DNA of 39,152 bases, taken from assembly GCF_003063265.1 (NCBI RefSeq), contig NZ_NERU01000026.1, forward strand, positions 1-39,152, given 5' to 3'. The notes under the pieces were generated by a model, which was not told the DNA's origin, did not search any database, and saw only the letters and a program-made list of their open reading frames with translations. This DNA comes from Limnohabitans sp. WS1 (GTDB taxonomy: Bacteria; Pseudomonadota; Gammaproteobacteria; Burkholderiales; Burkholderiaceae_C). The translations under genes and the position numbers were made by a program. How positions within the stretch are numbered: position 1 is the first letter of the stretch; each line of letters starts with the position of its first letter. This document shows, piece after piece, positions 14,431 through 23,100 of this stretch.

Positions 14431-15021
14431 TCAGGCCAACAAACGCTGGCGAATGTCCAGAGGGCTCAACACCTGCAAGGGTTCAGCACCGCCGCCGGGA
14501 ATGCCCACTTGCGTGGCGTTGAGCAGCATGGACACCATCACATAGGTGCCCGACAAGACCGTGAGGTCCACCACCGCCTGCTCGCCCATTTGGGTCACAG
14601 CCTCGTGCCAAAGCGCATCGGGCACGCGGTGGTTGAGAGACAGTTGAATACAGAAGTCATACACCAGGCGCTCGTCGTCTTGCATGCTGGTCGGCCGTTG
14701 GCACAGCTGCAAGTCACGCATCACCGCATCAGACAAGCCTGCTTTGCGGGCAATGGTTTCGTGTGCCCACCACTCGTATTGCGCATTCGAAATGCGCGCC
14801 TGAATCAGGATGGCGAATTCATTGAGGCGTTTGTTGACCGAAGTCTTGAAGCGCAGGTAATCCAGAAAATCAAAGGCACGCCGGGCCATGTCCGGGCTGC
14901 GCAACAAGGCGTTGTAGGGGCCACCCAGCGCGGCACTGGAGACCTTGAGGATGTCGTCGGCCAAAGGTTTCACCTCGGCGGGCAAATCGTCATAGCGGAT
15001 CTGGGCCAATCGTTCGGTCAT
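14431..15021 (-). CDS. Carboxymuconolactone decarboxylase-family protein (AhpD-like)
   Basis: A 196-aa helical protein of the CMD/AhpD superfamily. The core segment (KTSVNKRLNEFAILIQARIS, then NAQYEWWAHETIARKAGLS) matches CMD proteins, with E-W-W-A-H in place of the CxxC-type pair, so a peroxidase-type AhpD activity is unlikely. AGGAA 7 bases before the ATG at 15021 fixes the start. It heads a three-gene minus-strand group with the Bug receptor and the MFS carrier. The specific reaction is unknown. Confidence 0.85.
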   Translation of the reverse strand: MTERLAQIRYDDLPAEVKPLADDILKVSSAALGGPYNALLRSPDMARRAFDFLDYLRFKTSVNKRLNEFAILIQARISNAQYEWWAHETIARKAGLSDAVMRDLQLCQRPTSMQDDERLVYDFCIQLSLNHRVPDALWHEAVTQMGEQAVVDLTVLSGTYVMVSMLLNATQVGIPGGGAEPLQVLSPLDIRQRLLA

Positions 15022-15240
15022 GAAGGGTTCCTGAGGAAAAAGATGAAATTCAATGGCAAGAGGACAAGCGTCTGTTCGGCGGTCTTGAACAACAGCCTGG
15101 CCGTGAGCAAGCGGCGAACGTAACAACAAAGCGCGACCCCCTGAGTCACACACATGACTGGCAAGTGGCCCCAGCCAGGTCGGGTCTGGGCGACACTTGA
15201 ACGGGTTGGGCCGTGGGCATTGGATGCTGGGCCGCTTTAC

Positions 15241-15270
15241 CCTTTAACCATCATGCCTTTAACCATCACG
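15241..15270. repeat. 15-bp tandem duplication
   Basis: CCTTTAACCATCATG is followed at once by CCTTTAACCATCACG (14 of 15 identical), 38 bases before the GST start. It may be a recent slippage event in the promoter region of the divergent gene pair. The rest of the 15022-15307 spacer shows no clear promoter. Confidence 0.7.
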
Positions 15271-15307
15271 CTCTTTGACCTTCACCCCCTTTGAATGGAA
15301 AGCTCTC

Positions 15308-16006
15308 ATGCTGAAATTTTTCTTCAACGCCGCACCCAACCCCATGAAGATCGCCCTGCTGCTCGAAGAGCTGGGCCTGCCTTTTGAAGCCGTGCCGGTG
15401 GACACGCGCAAGGGCGAGCAATTTGCACCCGCCTTTTTGGCCGTCAACCCCAATGCCAAAGTGCCCGCCATCACCGATGGCGACGTGACCGTGTTCGACA
15501 GCAACGCCATCTTGCTGTACTTGGCCGACCGCGAACAAAAGTTCATGCCAGCGATCGCTCAAGCCAAAGAGCGTGGCGCGGCACTGTCCTGGCTGCTCTT
15601 CATCGCCAGCGGCATTGGCCCGTTTTCTGGCCAGTCGGTGCACTTTCGGCATGCCGCCCCCGAGCCCAAAGAGTACGCCCTGAACCGCTACGACTTTGAA
15701 GCCCACCGCCACTGGACGGTGTTGGAAAAACATTTGTCGCACAACACCTACATGCTGGGCGAACACTACAGCGTGGTGGACATGGCCCTGTGGGGCTGGG
15801 CCCGCATGCTGCCCTATGTGCTGGGCACGGGGGACGCCACTTGGACACAATACCCCCACATCAAACGCCTGCTCGACTTGGTCAACGCCCGCCCAGCGGC
15901 CCAGCGTGCCGAAGCGTTCAAAGCGAAATACACCTTCAAGACCGAGATGGACGCGGACGCCAAGAAGTTCATGTTTCCGCAAAACGAACGGCTCAATCAA
16001 GGCTGA
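15308..16006 (+). CDS. Glutathione S-transferase
   Basis: A 232-aa cytosolic GST. The N-terminal thioredoxin-like domain (1-80) carries the NPMKIALLLEELGLPFE helix, the cis-proline segment KVPAI and the glutathione-binding DSNAILLYLA motif. The C-terminal all-helical domain (about 90-210) includes YMLGEHYSVVDMALWGWARM, with the conserved N-capping Ser/Asp. The ATG at 15308 has GGAAAG upstream; an upstream in-frame TTG (15275) is less likely. It stands alone, divergent from the CMD-family operon. The substrate is unknown. Confidence 0.9.
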   Translation: MLKFFFNAAPNPMKIALLLEELGLPFEAVPVDTRKGEQFAPAFLAVNPNAKVPAITDGDVTVFDSNAILLYLADREQKFMPAIAQAKERGAALSWLLFIASGIGPFSGQSVHFRHAAPEPKEYALNRYDFEAHRHWTVLEKHLSHNTYMLGEHYSVVDMALWGWARMLPYVLGTGDATWTQYPHIKRLLDLVNARPAAQRAEAFKAKYTFKTEMDADAKKFMFPQNERLNQG

Positions 16007-16075
16007 ACTTCGGCGATTCACCCCACGCGGCGCAGGGCACAACCTTGTCCCCGTGTGGGTGCTTGAACGCTCCCC

Positions 16076-17149
16076 TCAGTGGCGGAACCAGCGCATGGAC
16101 AAGCCCATGGCCAACAACACGAACACACCCGCCAGCGCCGCCATCAGGGTGCTGATTTCGGTATCGCGACGCTCCAAGGTGAACTTGGACGACAAGTGCT
16201 GGTAAATCATGGCCAAGTCATTGGCATTGGTCGCCCTGAAAAACTCCGCACCTGTGGTCTCAGCCACCTTTTGCAAAGCTTCTTCATCGACCTTGGCGTA
16301 AAAAGAAAAGCCTTCGAAGCCCGGAATGAAACCATTGGGCGTCCCAAAAGCGACGGTGTAGACACGCACACCTTTGGAGGCAGCCCACTTGGCCACCTCG
16401 ACCGGATCAGGCCCGGTGGTGCGGCGGCCATCTGACAACAAGATCACGGCTCCGGCCGTGTACGAGCCCACTGGCACCGACTTGGGAGACTCAGAAGTTG
16501 CAGGCGCAGAACGCTGGTCCAGCGAACGCCCAGCCGAGCCGCCGCCTTGCGCGGTCAGGCTGCCCGACTTGAACTCTGCACCGTACAACACCGACTCCAA
16601 ATCAATGGCCGATTCGGGCAGCAAGGTGTTCAGGGCGACCAGCAAGCCGCTGCCGGTGGCCGTGCCGCGCTGCAACTGAAAGCCATCAATCGCGGCCAGC
16701 AAAGCTTCTTTCTGGTCCGTCACGCCCTGCACCAGCTGCGCATTGCCCGCAAAAGACACCACAGCCACACGTACATGACCGGGCAGTTCCTGAAGAAAAG
16801 ATTTGGCCGCCTGCTGGGCCGCAACGATTCGGCTGGGCGGCACGTCTTCTGCCAGCATGCTGCGCGACACGTCCATCGCCAGCACCAAAGTCAGGTAGTC
16901 CGCCGGCAAGGTGATCCGGGCACTGGGCCTGGCCGTGCCCAGCAGCACCAGCGTCAAGGCACACAACAGCAAAGCAGGGGGAATGTGTCTGCGGATGCGG
17001 TGTCCGGGACCCAATGCAGGTCGAATCAAGTTCAAACTGGAGTAACGCACCACCTCGGTGCGTTTGCGGCGCAAAGCCCGGATGTACCCCACCACCAGCA
17101 GGGGGATCAACAGCAATAGCCAAAGCAGCTCGGGCCAGATAAAGTGCAT
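16076..17149 (-). CDS. BatA-like membrane VWA-domain protein
   Basis: A 357-aa inner-membrane protein. TM segments lie at about 8-24 and 58-73, a VWA domain at about 85-310 with MIDAS motif DVSRS (D93, S95, S97), and a C-terminal TM at about 332-350. This is the BatA (aerotolerance operon) architecture; the family works with MoxR ATPases in envelope-associated assembly or stress functions. A low-complexity Ser/Gly/Pro insertion interrupts the VWA domain at about 195-225. It is divergent from the HtrA-like protease and paralogous to the VWA gene at 20271-21365. Confidence 0.9.
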   Translation of the reverse strand: MHFIWPELLWLLLLIPLLVVGYIRALRRKRTEVVRYSSLNLIRPALGPGHRIRRHIPPALLLCALTLVLLGTARPSARITLPADYLTLVLAMDVSRSMLAEDVPPSRIVAAQQAAKSFLQELPGHVRVAVVSFAGNAQLVQGVTDQKEALLAAIDGFQLQRGTATGSGLLVALNTLLPESAIDLESVLYGAEFKSGSLTAQGGGSAGRSLDQRSAPATSESPKSVPVGSYTAGAVILLSDGRRTTGPDPVEVAKWAASKGVRVYTVAFGTPNGFIPGFEGFSFYAKVDEEALQKVAETTGAEFFRATNANDLAMIYQHLSSKFTLERRDTEISTLMAALAGVFVLLAMGLSMRWFRH

Positions 17150-17204
17150 GTTGTGTGGCGTGCAATGAAGTCAGGTCACTGTATCACCGAAGACCCCCAC
17201 AACG

Positions 17205-18128
17205 ATGAAACGCGCCGCACTCTACAGCCGAAAGCCTTCAGCACAAGGGACTCACCAACTGCCTGCAACAGAAGTAGCGGCGGTCGTCACCCCTTCAGCA
17301 CCCTCGGCTTCCCGCAGCGCCAGCCACATCCATCAGCGCTTGCAGCGTCTGCCGCTTTGGACCACTTTGTTGCTGTGCGCCTTGCTCAGCGCCACGCTGA
17401 CTTGGGCCCTGACCCGGCAGGTGGGTGCGCCGCAGCGGCTGACCCAAGACGACATCAACGCGGCGGTGCTGCACACCCTGAACACCCAAGAGCTGCCATC
17501 GCGGGCCGCCCGTGCCGCGCAGTTGATTGCACCCTCCGTGGTGCGTGTGCACACCCAGGACGAAGACAAGAAAAACCCCAAAGGCGAGATGCAAAACACG
17601 GGTGTGGGCTCGGGTGTGGTCATCTCGGAAGAAGGCGTCATCCTGACCAACTTGCATGTGGTGCAAGGCGCCAAACGCATCCAGGTCACTTTTGCCGATG
17701 GCACGGAATCGGAAGCGCTGGTGATCGGCGTGCAACCCGAAAACGATCTGGCCGTGATCAAGGCCAAGCGCCTGCCCGATGACCTGCAGCCCGCCACGCT
17801 GGGCAGCAGCCAGAACCTGCAACCCGGTGACGAAGTGGTGGCCGTGGGCTTTCCCTTTGGCATTGGTCCCTCCGTCTCGGCCGGTGTGGTCTCGGGCCTG
17901 AACAGGTCCTTCGGCTCCGAGGGTAAAACCATGATGCGCGGCCTGATCCAGGCCGATGCCGCTGCCAACCCCGGCAACTCGGGCGGGCCGCTCATCAACA
18001 TGGCCGGCGAGGTGGTGGGCATCGTGACCGCCATCCTCAATCCCACCTCGGCCCGCACCTTCATTGGCATCGTGTTTGCCGCCACCATTGAAAGCGCGGG
18101 CGGTGGCATGGGCGTGTCGCCGTTTTGA
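17205..18128 (+). CDS. HtrA/DegP-like trypsin-family serine protease, no PDZ domain
   Basis: A 307-aa protein with one N-terminal TM (about 51-68), so it is probably anchored with a periplasmic protease domain. The catalytic triad is complete: H151 (TNLHVV), D181 (ENDLAVI), S259 (NPGNSGGPL). It ends soon after the protease fold, without the PDZ domains of DegP/DegS; this short form is a known S1C variant. It may release or process envelope proteins linked to the adjacent MoxR/VWA system, which is inference from context. It ends 37 bases before the MoxR gene and probably shares its transcript. Confidence 0.9.
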   Translation: MKRAALYSRKPSAQGTHQLPATEVAAVVTPSAPSASRSASHIHQRLQRLPLWTTLLLCALLSATLTWALTRQVGAPQRLTQDDINAAVLHTLNTQELPSRAARAAQLIAPSVVRVHTQDEDKKNPKGEMQNTGVGSGVVISEEGVILTNLHVVQGAKRIQVTFADGTESEALVIGVQPENDLAVIKAKRLPDDLQPATLGSSQNLQPGDEVVAVGFPFGIGPSVSAGVVSGLNRSFGSEGKTMMRGLIQADAAANPGNSGGPLINMAGEVVGIVTAILNPTSARTFIGIVFAATIESAGGGMGVSPF

Positions 18129-18165
18129 ATTTTGATGACCCCAGCAATCTTGAAAGGCTTTGTGC

Positions 18166-19224
18166 ATGAACCCCTCTGAATTGGCATGGAACCAGGGCCA
18201 GACGCCCAAAAGCGCTGGCGTCAACGCCCCTAACGCCGCGCTGATGGAACGCGTGCTCTACGAAGTCAAACGCGTGGTGGTGGGGCAAGACGCCTTCCTC
18301 GAACGCATTTTGGTGGCCATCCTCGCGCAAGGCCACTTGCTGATTGAAGGCGTGCCAGGGTTGGCCAAAACACTCACCGTGAACACGCTCGCCAAAACTG
18401 TGAGTGGCAGCTTCAAGCGCATCCAGTTCACGCCCGACCTGCTGCCCGCCGACTTGGTGGGCACCCGCATCTTCAACCCCAAAACAAGCGAGTTCAGCAC
18501 CGTGCTGGGGCCGGTGTTTGCCAACTTGTTGCTGGCCGACGAAATCAACCGTGCACCCGCCAAAGTGCAAAGCGCCCTGCTCGAAGTCATGCAAGAGCGG
18601 CAAGTGACGATTGCGGGCGAAACCCATGCGGTGCCCCGCCCCTTTTTGGTGATGGCCACACAAAACCCGATCGAAACCGAGGGCACCTACCCCTTGCCCG
18701 AAGCGCAGGTGGACCGCTTCATGATGAAGGTGCTGGTGGGCTACCCCACCGAGGAAGAAGAGTTCGTGATCGTGCAGCGCGTGACCGGCATGCCCGCCAC
18801 CGCAGCGGCCGTAGCCGACACCGCACAACTCATGGCGCTGCAAGCACAGTGCCGCCAAGGCTATGTCGACCCGGCCCTGGTGCAGTACGCCGTGAAACTG
18901 GTGGCCGCCACGCGCGACCCCGTGCGCTGTGGCTTGCCCGAACTGGCGCCCTATTTGACCTTTGGTGCCAGCCCCCGCGCCACCATTTCCCTGATCGAAG
19001 GGGCCCGTGCGCTGGCCTTCTTGCGCGGTCGCCCCTACGCCCTGCCGCAAGACCTGATCGACCTGGTGCCCGACGTGCTGCGCCACCGCCTGGTGCTGTC
19101 GTACGAAGCCTTGTCCGACGGCATGACGGCCGATGCGCTGATCCTGAAAATCCTGCAGGCCGTGCCCGCACCGAGTCACCCCCTGGACCGCCATGTTCAG
19201 CTGGCTGCGCAAGAAGCGAACTGA
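18166..19224 (+). CDS. MoxR-family AAA+ ATPase
   Basis: A 352-aa ATPase. Walker A is GVPGLAKT (62-69), Walker B with the MoxR signature is LLLADEINRAPAKVQSALLE, and the sensor region is MATQNPIETEGTYPLPEAQ. The C-terminal lid follows (ASPRATISLIEGARALAFLR). MoxR proteins act as chaperones that insert cofactors or mature partners, usually with VWA and DUF58 proteins, as in this cluster. The ATG at 18166 has AAAGG upstream. The 3' end overlaps the DUF58 gene by 32 bp, indicating coupling. Confidence 0.95.
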   Translation: MNPSELAWNQGQTPKSAGVNAPNAALMERVLYEVKRVVVGQDAFLERILVAILAQGHLLIEGVPGLAKTLTVNTLAKTVSGSFKRIQFTPDLLPADLVGTRIFNPKTSEFSTVLGPVFANLLLADEINRAPAKVQSALLEVMQERQVTIAGETHAVPRPFLVMATQNPIETEGTYPLPEAQVDRFMMKVLVGYPTEEEEFVIVQRVTGMPATAAAVADTAQLMALQAQCRQGYVDPALVQYAVKLVAATRDPVRCGLPELAPYLTFGASPRATISLIEGARALAFLRGRPYALPQDLIDLVPDVLRHRLVLSYEALSDGMTADALILKILQAVPAPSHPLDRHVQLAAQEAN

Positions 19225-20278
19225 GGCCACGGCGGCCGCTGACAGCGGCCAGCCCCAGGCTGTGGTGTCTGACACACCTAGCGCAAACACGCCATGGCCC
19301 AATGCAGCGCAATGGCTGCAAAGGCTGGAATGGACCGTACTCAAACGGCTCGACGGCCAGCTGCAAGGCGACTACCGAAGCCTGTTTCGCGGCAGCGGCC
19401 TGGTGCTGGCCGATCTGCGCGAATACCAAGCGCACGACGACGTGCGCCACATCGACTGGAACGTGACCGCCCGCATGCAAACACCGTATGTGCGCGAACA
19501 CCAGGAAGACCGCGAAATCGCCGCTTGGTTTGTGGTCGACTTGTCGGCCTCGGTGGCGTTTGGCTCGGGCCCGACCAGCAAGCGCCAATTGGCCTGCAGC
19601 ATCGTGACCGTGCTGTCCAAGCTGCTGTCACAACACGGCAACCGCGTGGGCCTGATGCTGTTCACCGGGCAAGACCGAGCCCACAGCGTGGTGCCCGCAC
19701 GCTCTGGCAGGCGGCATCTGCTGCACATCGTTCACCAGATGCTGCAGGCGGGTCAAAACCAAAACCAAAACCCAAGCCAAGCCCAGGCCGTGCAGACCAG
19801 CGCGCTGGGGCCATGGTTGATGCAGGCTCAGTCGGTGCTCAAACGCCGCTCGGCGGTGTTTGTGGTGTCCGACTTCATCAGCCCACCCGGCTGGGAAAAA
19901 CCGCTGGCCCAGTTGGCCCGGCGTCATGAAGTGGTGGCCGTGCGTCTGCGCGACCCGCTGGAGATGGCCTGGCCCGACAACACCGGCATGCTGCTGGTGC
20001 AAGACGCGGAGTCGGGTGAGCAGCTGCTGGTGGATGGCAACGATGCGGCTTTCCGACAGCGTTTTGCACAACATGCGCAGGAGCGTGAAGCGGCTTTGCT
20101 GAGCAGCCTGAGCCAAGCCGGTGTGGACTGCCTGGAGCTGAACACCGACGAAGCTCTCGACCAGGCCTTGCTGCGTTTTGCACAACTGCGCAAACGCGCC
20201 AGCCAGTTGAGCACCGGTGGCCGTGCAGCCCCTTTGGGCAGCCAGCGGCCCGTTCAAGCTGGAGGTGTTCATGCTTGA
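19193..20278 (+). CDS. DUF58 domain protein (MoxR partner)
   Basis: A 361-aa cytoplasmic protein. The DUF58 core is clear (GDYRSLFRGSGLVLADLREY, then QAHDDVRHIDWNVTARMQTPYVREHQEDRE), and the rest has a VWA-like fold (WFVVDLSASVAFGS, VFVVSDFI). A Gln/Asn-rich patch (about 188-200, GQNQNQNPSQAQAVQ) is unusual. DUF58 proteins are obligate neighbours of MoxR and VWA genes. It overlaps MoxR by 32 bp and the next VWA gene by 8 bp. Confidence 0.92.
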   Translation: MFSWLRKKRTEATAAADSGQPQAVVSDTPSANTPWPNAAQWLQRLEWTVLKRLDGQLQGDYRSLFRGSGLVLADLREYQAHDDVRHIDWNVTARMQTPYVREHQEDREIAAWFVVDLSASVAFGSGPTSKRQLACSIVTVLSKLLSQHGNRVGLMLFTGQDRAHSVVPARSGRRHLLHIVHQMLQAGQNQNQNPSQAQAVQTSALGPWLMQAQSVLKRRSAVFVVSDFISPPGWEKPLAQLARRHEVVAVRLRDPLEMAWPDNTGMLLVQDAESGEQLLVDGNDAAFRQRFAQHAQEREAALLSSLSQAGVDCLELNTDEALDQALLRFAQLRKRASQLSTGGRAAPLGSQRPVQAGGVHA

Positions 20279-21365
20279 ATGGCATTCGATTCAGTTCGTC
20301 TGGCCGAGCCTGCTGTGGCTGCTGGCCACCTTGCCGCTGTGGCTGGGCGTGTACATCGCTTGGCAGCGCCGTGGCGTGCAGCGGGCATGGCCCTCGGCCA
20401 ATATGAACACCGGTGCGACCAACATCCGCTTCAGGCGACACGCTCCGGCGCTGCTGGTGCTGCTGGGTCTGGGTGGCTTGCTGGTGGCGATCGCCAGGCC
20501 CCAGGCCATCTTGCTCTTGCCCAGCCGCATCGACACCGTGATGCTGGCCATCGACAGCTCGGGCAGCATGCGGGCCGGCGATGTTCAACCCAGCCGCATC
20601 GAAGCGGCTCAGGCGGCAGCCAAAAGCTTTGTGCTGGGGCAACCTGGCCAAGTCAAGTTGGGCGTGGTCAGCGTGGCGGGTGCAGCGGCCTTGGTGCAAG
20701 CCCCCACCGACCAGCGCGATCTGGTCATCCAGGCCATCGACCAACTCAGTCTGCAGCCGGGCTCTGCCCTGGGCAGCGGCATCGTGATTGCGCTCCATGC
20801 CATGCTGCCCGGCTCAGGCTTGGACGTGCGTGGTCTGATCGACGGCGAAACCACGCCGCCAGCCTCGACGGGTACACCTCTGGGTGGACCCAAACCGGCC
20901 CCAACCGGCCCAGCATCGGGCACCGCGCCCCTACGGCCAATCAGCCTGCCCAAAGTGCCCCCCGGCTCCAACACCGCAGCAGCCATCGTTTTGCTCAGCG
21001 ATGGCCAAGGCAATGCGGGGCCAGACCCCATCAAAATGGCGCAGGTGGCCGCCGACCTGGGGGTGCGTGTCTACACCGTGGGTGTGGGCACAGCGCAAGG
21101 CACCGTGCTCAAAGCCCAAGGCATGCAAATGCGGGTCAAGCTGGACGAGACCAGCCTGAAAAAAATCGCCGAGATCACCAAGGCTGAATACTTCAGCGCC
21201 GACAACCGCCAGGACCTGCTGCAGATTTACCAATCCCTGAGCAGCAAGATCGTGCTCAAAAAGCACCGGCGTACCGAGATCTCCGCTTTGTGTGCATTGC
21301 TGGGCATGCTGCTGGTGTCCTGGGGCTGCGCCTGGGCCTGGTGGCGTCATGGGCGGATCATTTGA
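20271..21365 (+). CDS. BatA-like membrane VWA-domain protein, second copy
   Basis: A 364-aa protein with TMs at about 10-30 and 58-76, a VWA domain with MIDAS DSSGS (D95, S97, S99) and a C-terminal TM at about 340-357. A Pro/Gly/Thr-rich insertion lies at about 200-240, in the same place as the Ser/Gly-rich insertion of the paralogue at 16076-17149. GGAGG 5 bases before the ATG at 20271 fixes the start over the longer frame from 20217. No separate BatB/BatD/BatE gene follows, so the cluster is a reduced Bat system. Confidence 0.9.
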   Translation: MLEWHSIQFVWPSLLWLLATLPLWLGVYIAWQRRGVQRAWPSANMNTGATNIRFRRHAPALLVLLGLGGLLVAIARPQAILLLPSRIDTVMLAIDSSGSMRAGDVQPSRIEAAQAAAKSFVLGQPGQVKLGVVSVAGAAALVQAPTDQRDLVIQAIDQLSLQPGSALGSGIVIALHAMLPGSGLDVRGLIDGETTPPASTGTPLGGPKPAPTGPASGTAPLRPISLPKVPPGSNTAAAIVLLSDGQGNAGPDPIKMAQVAADLGVRVYTVGVGTAQGTVLKAQGMQMRVKLDETSLKKIAEITKAEYFSADNRQDLLQIYQSLSSKIVLKKHRRTEISALCALLGMLLVSWGCAWAWWRHGRII

Positions 21366-21414
21366 ACCCGCCGATGCAGGACAAAACACCTCGCTCAAGG
21401 TTTAAAGTTCGGTC

Positions 21415-22122
21415 ATGAACCTGACTGGCGGATGGCATTGGCACTGGCGCGCTTGGCGATCCCAAGCACACTGGGCGAGCGCGTCTGCACAAATCGCCGA
21501 CTGGTTGACGGCGCAAACCATGCCACGCCAACAGCTGGTTTTATTGGGCGCCAGTGCGGGCTGGATGTTGCCCACCGACTGGCTGGCGCAATTTGACGAG
21601 GTTCACGCCTGGGACATCGACCCCTTGGCCGCGCCCTTGTTTCGCTGGCGGCACGGTCGGCACTTGCAAAGACAAGGCACGCGCCTGCACCTGCACACGG
21701 GCGATGGCTTGGCCCAATTGAGCGAATGCACCCAGGCCATGCCAGGGGCCTTTTTCTGGTTCGACAACCTGCTGGGACAGTTGAGGTTCACCCACGAACC
21801 CCTGGATGCGGTCAGCCGCCGTTTGCGATCGCTGCAAAAAACCTTAAAACATGTCGCTTGGGGCAGCGTGCATGACCGCATGTCTGGTCGCACCCTGCCG
21901 GGCACCGCGATGCCTGTGTCGCGCCAGGGCCTGGCCAGGGTGGCCATGGAGACTGCCGAAGGGCAAGCCTGGCTGCAACAGCTGGGGGCCATCAGCCCCT
22001 GGCTGGACCATCTGACCGAACCGGTGTTGCCTGCAGGCACCCCGGTACAACACACGGCCTGGCCCTTCAAGCCAGGCTATGCGCACTGGCTTGAAATGGG
22101 CTGGTGCCCCGCCCGAACCTGA
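21415..22122 (+). CDS. Hypothetical protein with Rossmann/methyltransferase-like N-terminus
   Basis: A 235-aa protein of unknown function. A glycine-rich turn (QLVLLGASAGWMLPTDWL), an acidic strand end (VHAWDIDPLAAPLFRWR) and a later GAFFWFDNLLGQL segment are compatible with a SAM-binding Rossmann fold, but the catalytic motif of a defined methyltransferase is not evident. It is rich in Trp and His at the N-terminus. It starts 49 bases after the VWA gene on the same strand, and its stop is 4 bases from the stop of the convergent FAH gene. Confidence 0.65.
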   Translation: MNLTGGWHWHWRAWRSQAHWASASAQIADWLTAQTMPRQQLVLLGASAGWMLPTDWLAQFDEVHAWDIDPLAAPLFRWRHGRHLQRQGTRLHLHTGDGLAQLSECTQAMPGAFFWFDNLLGQLRFTHEPLDAVSRRLRSLQKTLKHVAWGSVHDRMSGRTLPGTAMPVSRQGLARVAMETAEGQAWLQQLGAISPWLDHLTEPVLPAGTPVQHTAWPFKPGYAHWLEMGWCPART

Positions 22123-22126
22123 AGCT

Positions 22127-22912
22127 TCAGACGATCTTCACGCTCAAGTTGGGAAAGCCATCGACGTGCATCTCGATCACATCTCCGCGCACCACCGGCC
22201 CGACGTTTTCAGGGGTGCCTGAATAAATGATGTCGCCCGGGAACAGCTCAAAGGCTTCGGACAACTGCGCGATCTGCTCGGCCACCGACCAGATCATCTG
22301 GTTCAAATTGGCGTTTTGTTTGACTTGACCATTGACCTTCAGCCAGATGCTGCCTTGGGTGATGTGGCCGGTTTGTGCGAGTTTGCGGATGGCACCGATG
22401 GGCGCCGACTTGTCAAAACTCTTGCCGATTTCCCAAGGCTTTTTCTGGTCACCCATGCCGCGCTGCAAATCACGGCGCGTCATGTCCAGCCCCAGGGTGT
22501 AGCCATACACATGGTCCAGCGCCTTGTCTCTGGCAATGTTGCGCCCGCCCTTGTGCAGCACGGCCACCAACTCGGCCTCGTAATGGTAATTTTTGGTCAG
22601 CGGCGGATAGGGGTGATCGGCCACCGTGCCGGCCTTCACGTACTGGATGGCGTCGGTGGGTTTTTGAAAAAAGAACGGTGGCTCGCGTGTGGGGTCTGAT
22701 CCCATTTCACGGGCATGGGCGGCGTAGTTGCGGCCGATGCAATAAATGCGGCGAACCGGGAACATTTCGTCGCTGCCTTCGATGGGAATGTAAGTGGCAG
22801 GCACCGAAAAAGGCGTTTTCGGCTGGTTCTGGGCCACACCGGGCAAAGCACAACCTGCAAGGGCACCGGTGGTGACCAGGGCACTGTTTTGAAAAAAGTT
22901 TCTTCTGTCCAT
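22127..22912 (-). CDS. FAH-family hydrolase with Tat-type signal
   Basis: A 261-aa fumarylacetoacetase-superfamily protein. After a leader, the catalytic domain shows YCIGRNYAAHAREMG, the metal-binding E-x-E region (HYEAELVAVLHKGG), GYTLGLDMTRRDLQ and the C-terminal DIIYSGTPENVGPVVRGD. The N-terminus MDRRNFFQNSALVTTGALAG has a twin-arginine motif and is followed by Cys, giving LAGC, a possible lipobox. GGAGA 5 bases before the ATG at 22912 supports this start. Most FAH hydrolases are cytoplasmic, so export is unusual. The substrate is unknown; the closest general class is 2-oxo acid or acylpyruvate hydrolase. Confidence 0.88.
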   Translation of the reverse strand: MDRRNFFQNSALVTTGALAGCALPGVAQNQPKTPFSVPATYIPIEGSDEMFPVRRIYCIGRNYAAHAREMGSDPTREPPFFFQKPTDAIQYVKAGTVADHPYPPLTKNYHYEAELVAVLHKGGRNIARDKALDHVYGYTLGLDMTRRDLQRGMGDQKKPWEIGKSFDKSAPIGAIRKLAQTGHITQGSIWLKVNGQVKQNANLNQMIWSVAEQIAQLSEAFELFPGDIIYSGTPENVGPVVRGDVIEMHVDGFPNLSVKIV

Positions 22913-23100
22913 GTTTGTCTCCATGTCAATGGCTTGTCTCCACCACGTCACACAGGCCCATCGGCTGGTGTATGCAATGGTTGCTTATTTATAGCAGTGA
23001 ACAAACTTTGAAATGACACGCTTGGGACAGACGCCAAACCCAAACCAGCTTTCATTCTCAATGGGACAGACCCACTCTGTGCAAAAGGGGGGATTCAAGC

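Noticed and set aside
16007..16075. Terminator between GST and the VWA gene
   Set aside because: No stem with a following T-run was found in the 69-bp convergent gap.
18061..19344. 427-aa minus-strand ORF
   Set aside because: Antisense to MoxR, whose Walker motifs are on the plus strand.
22119..22134. CTGAAGCTTCAG palindrome as terminator between convergent genes
   Set aside because: Only a 12-bp palindrome with no loop and no T-run.
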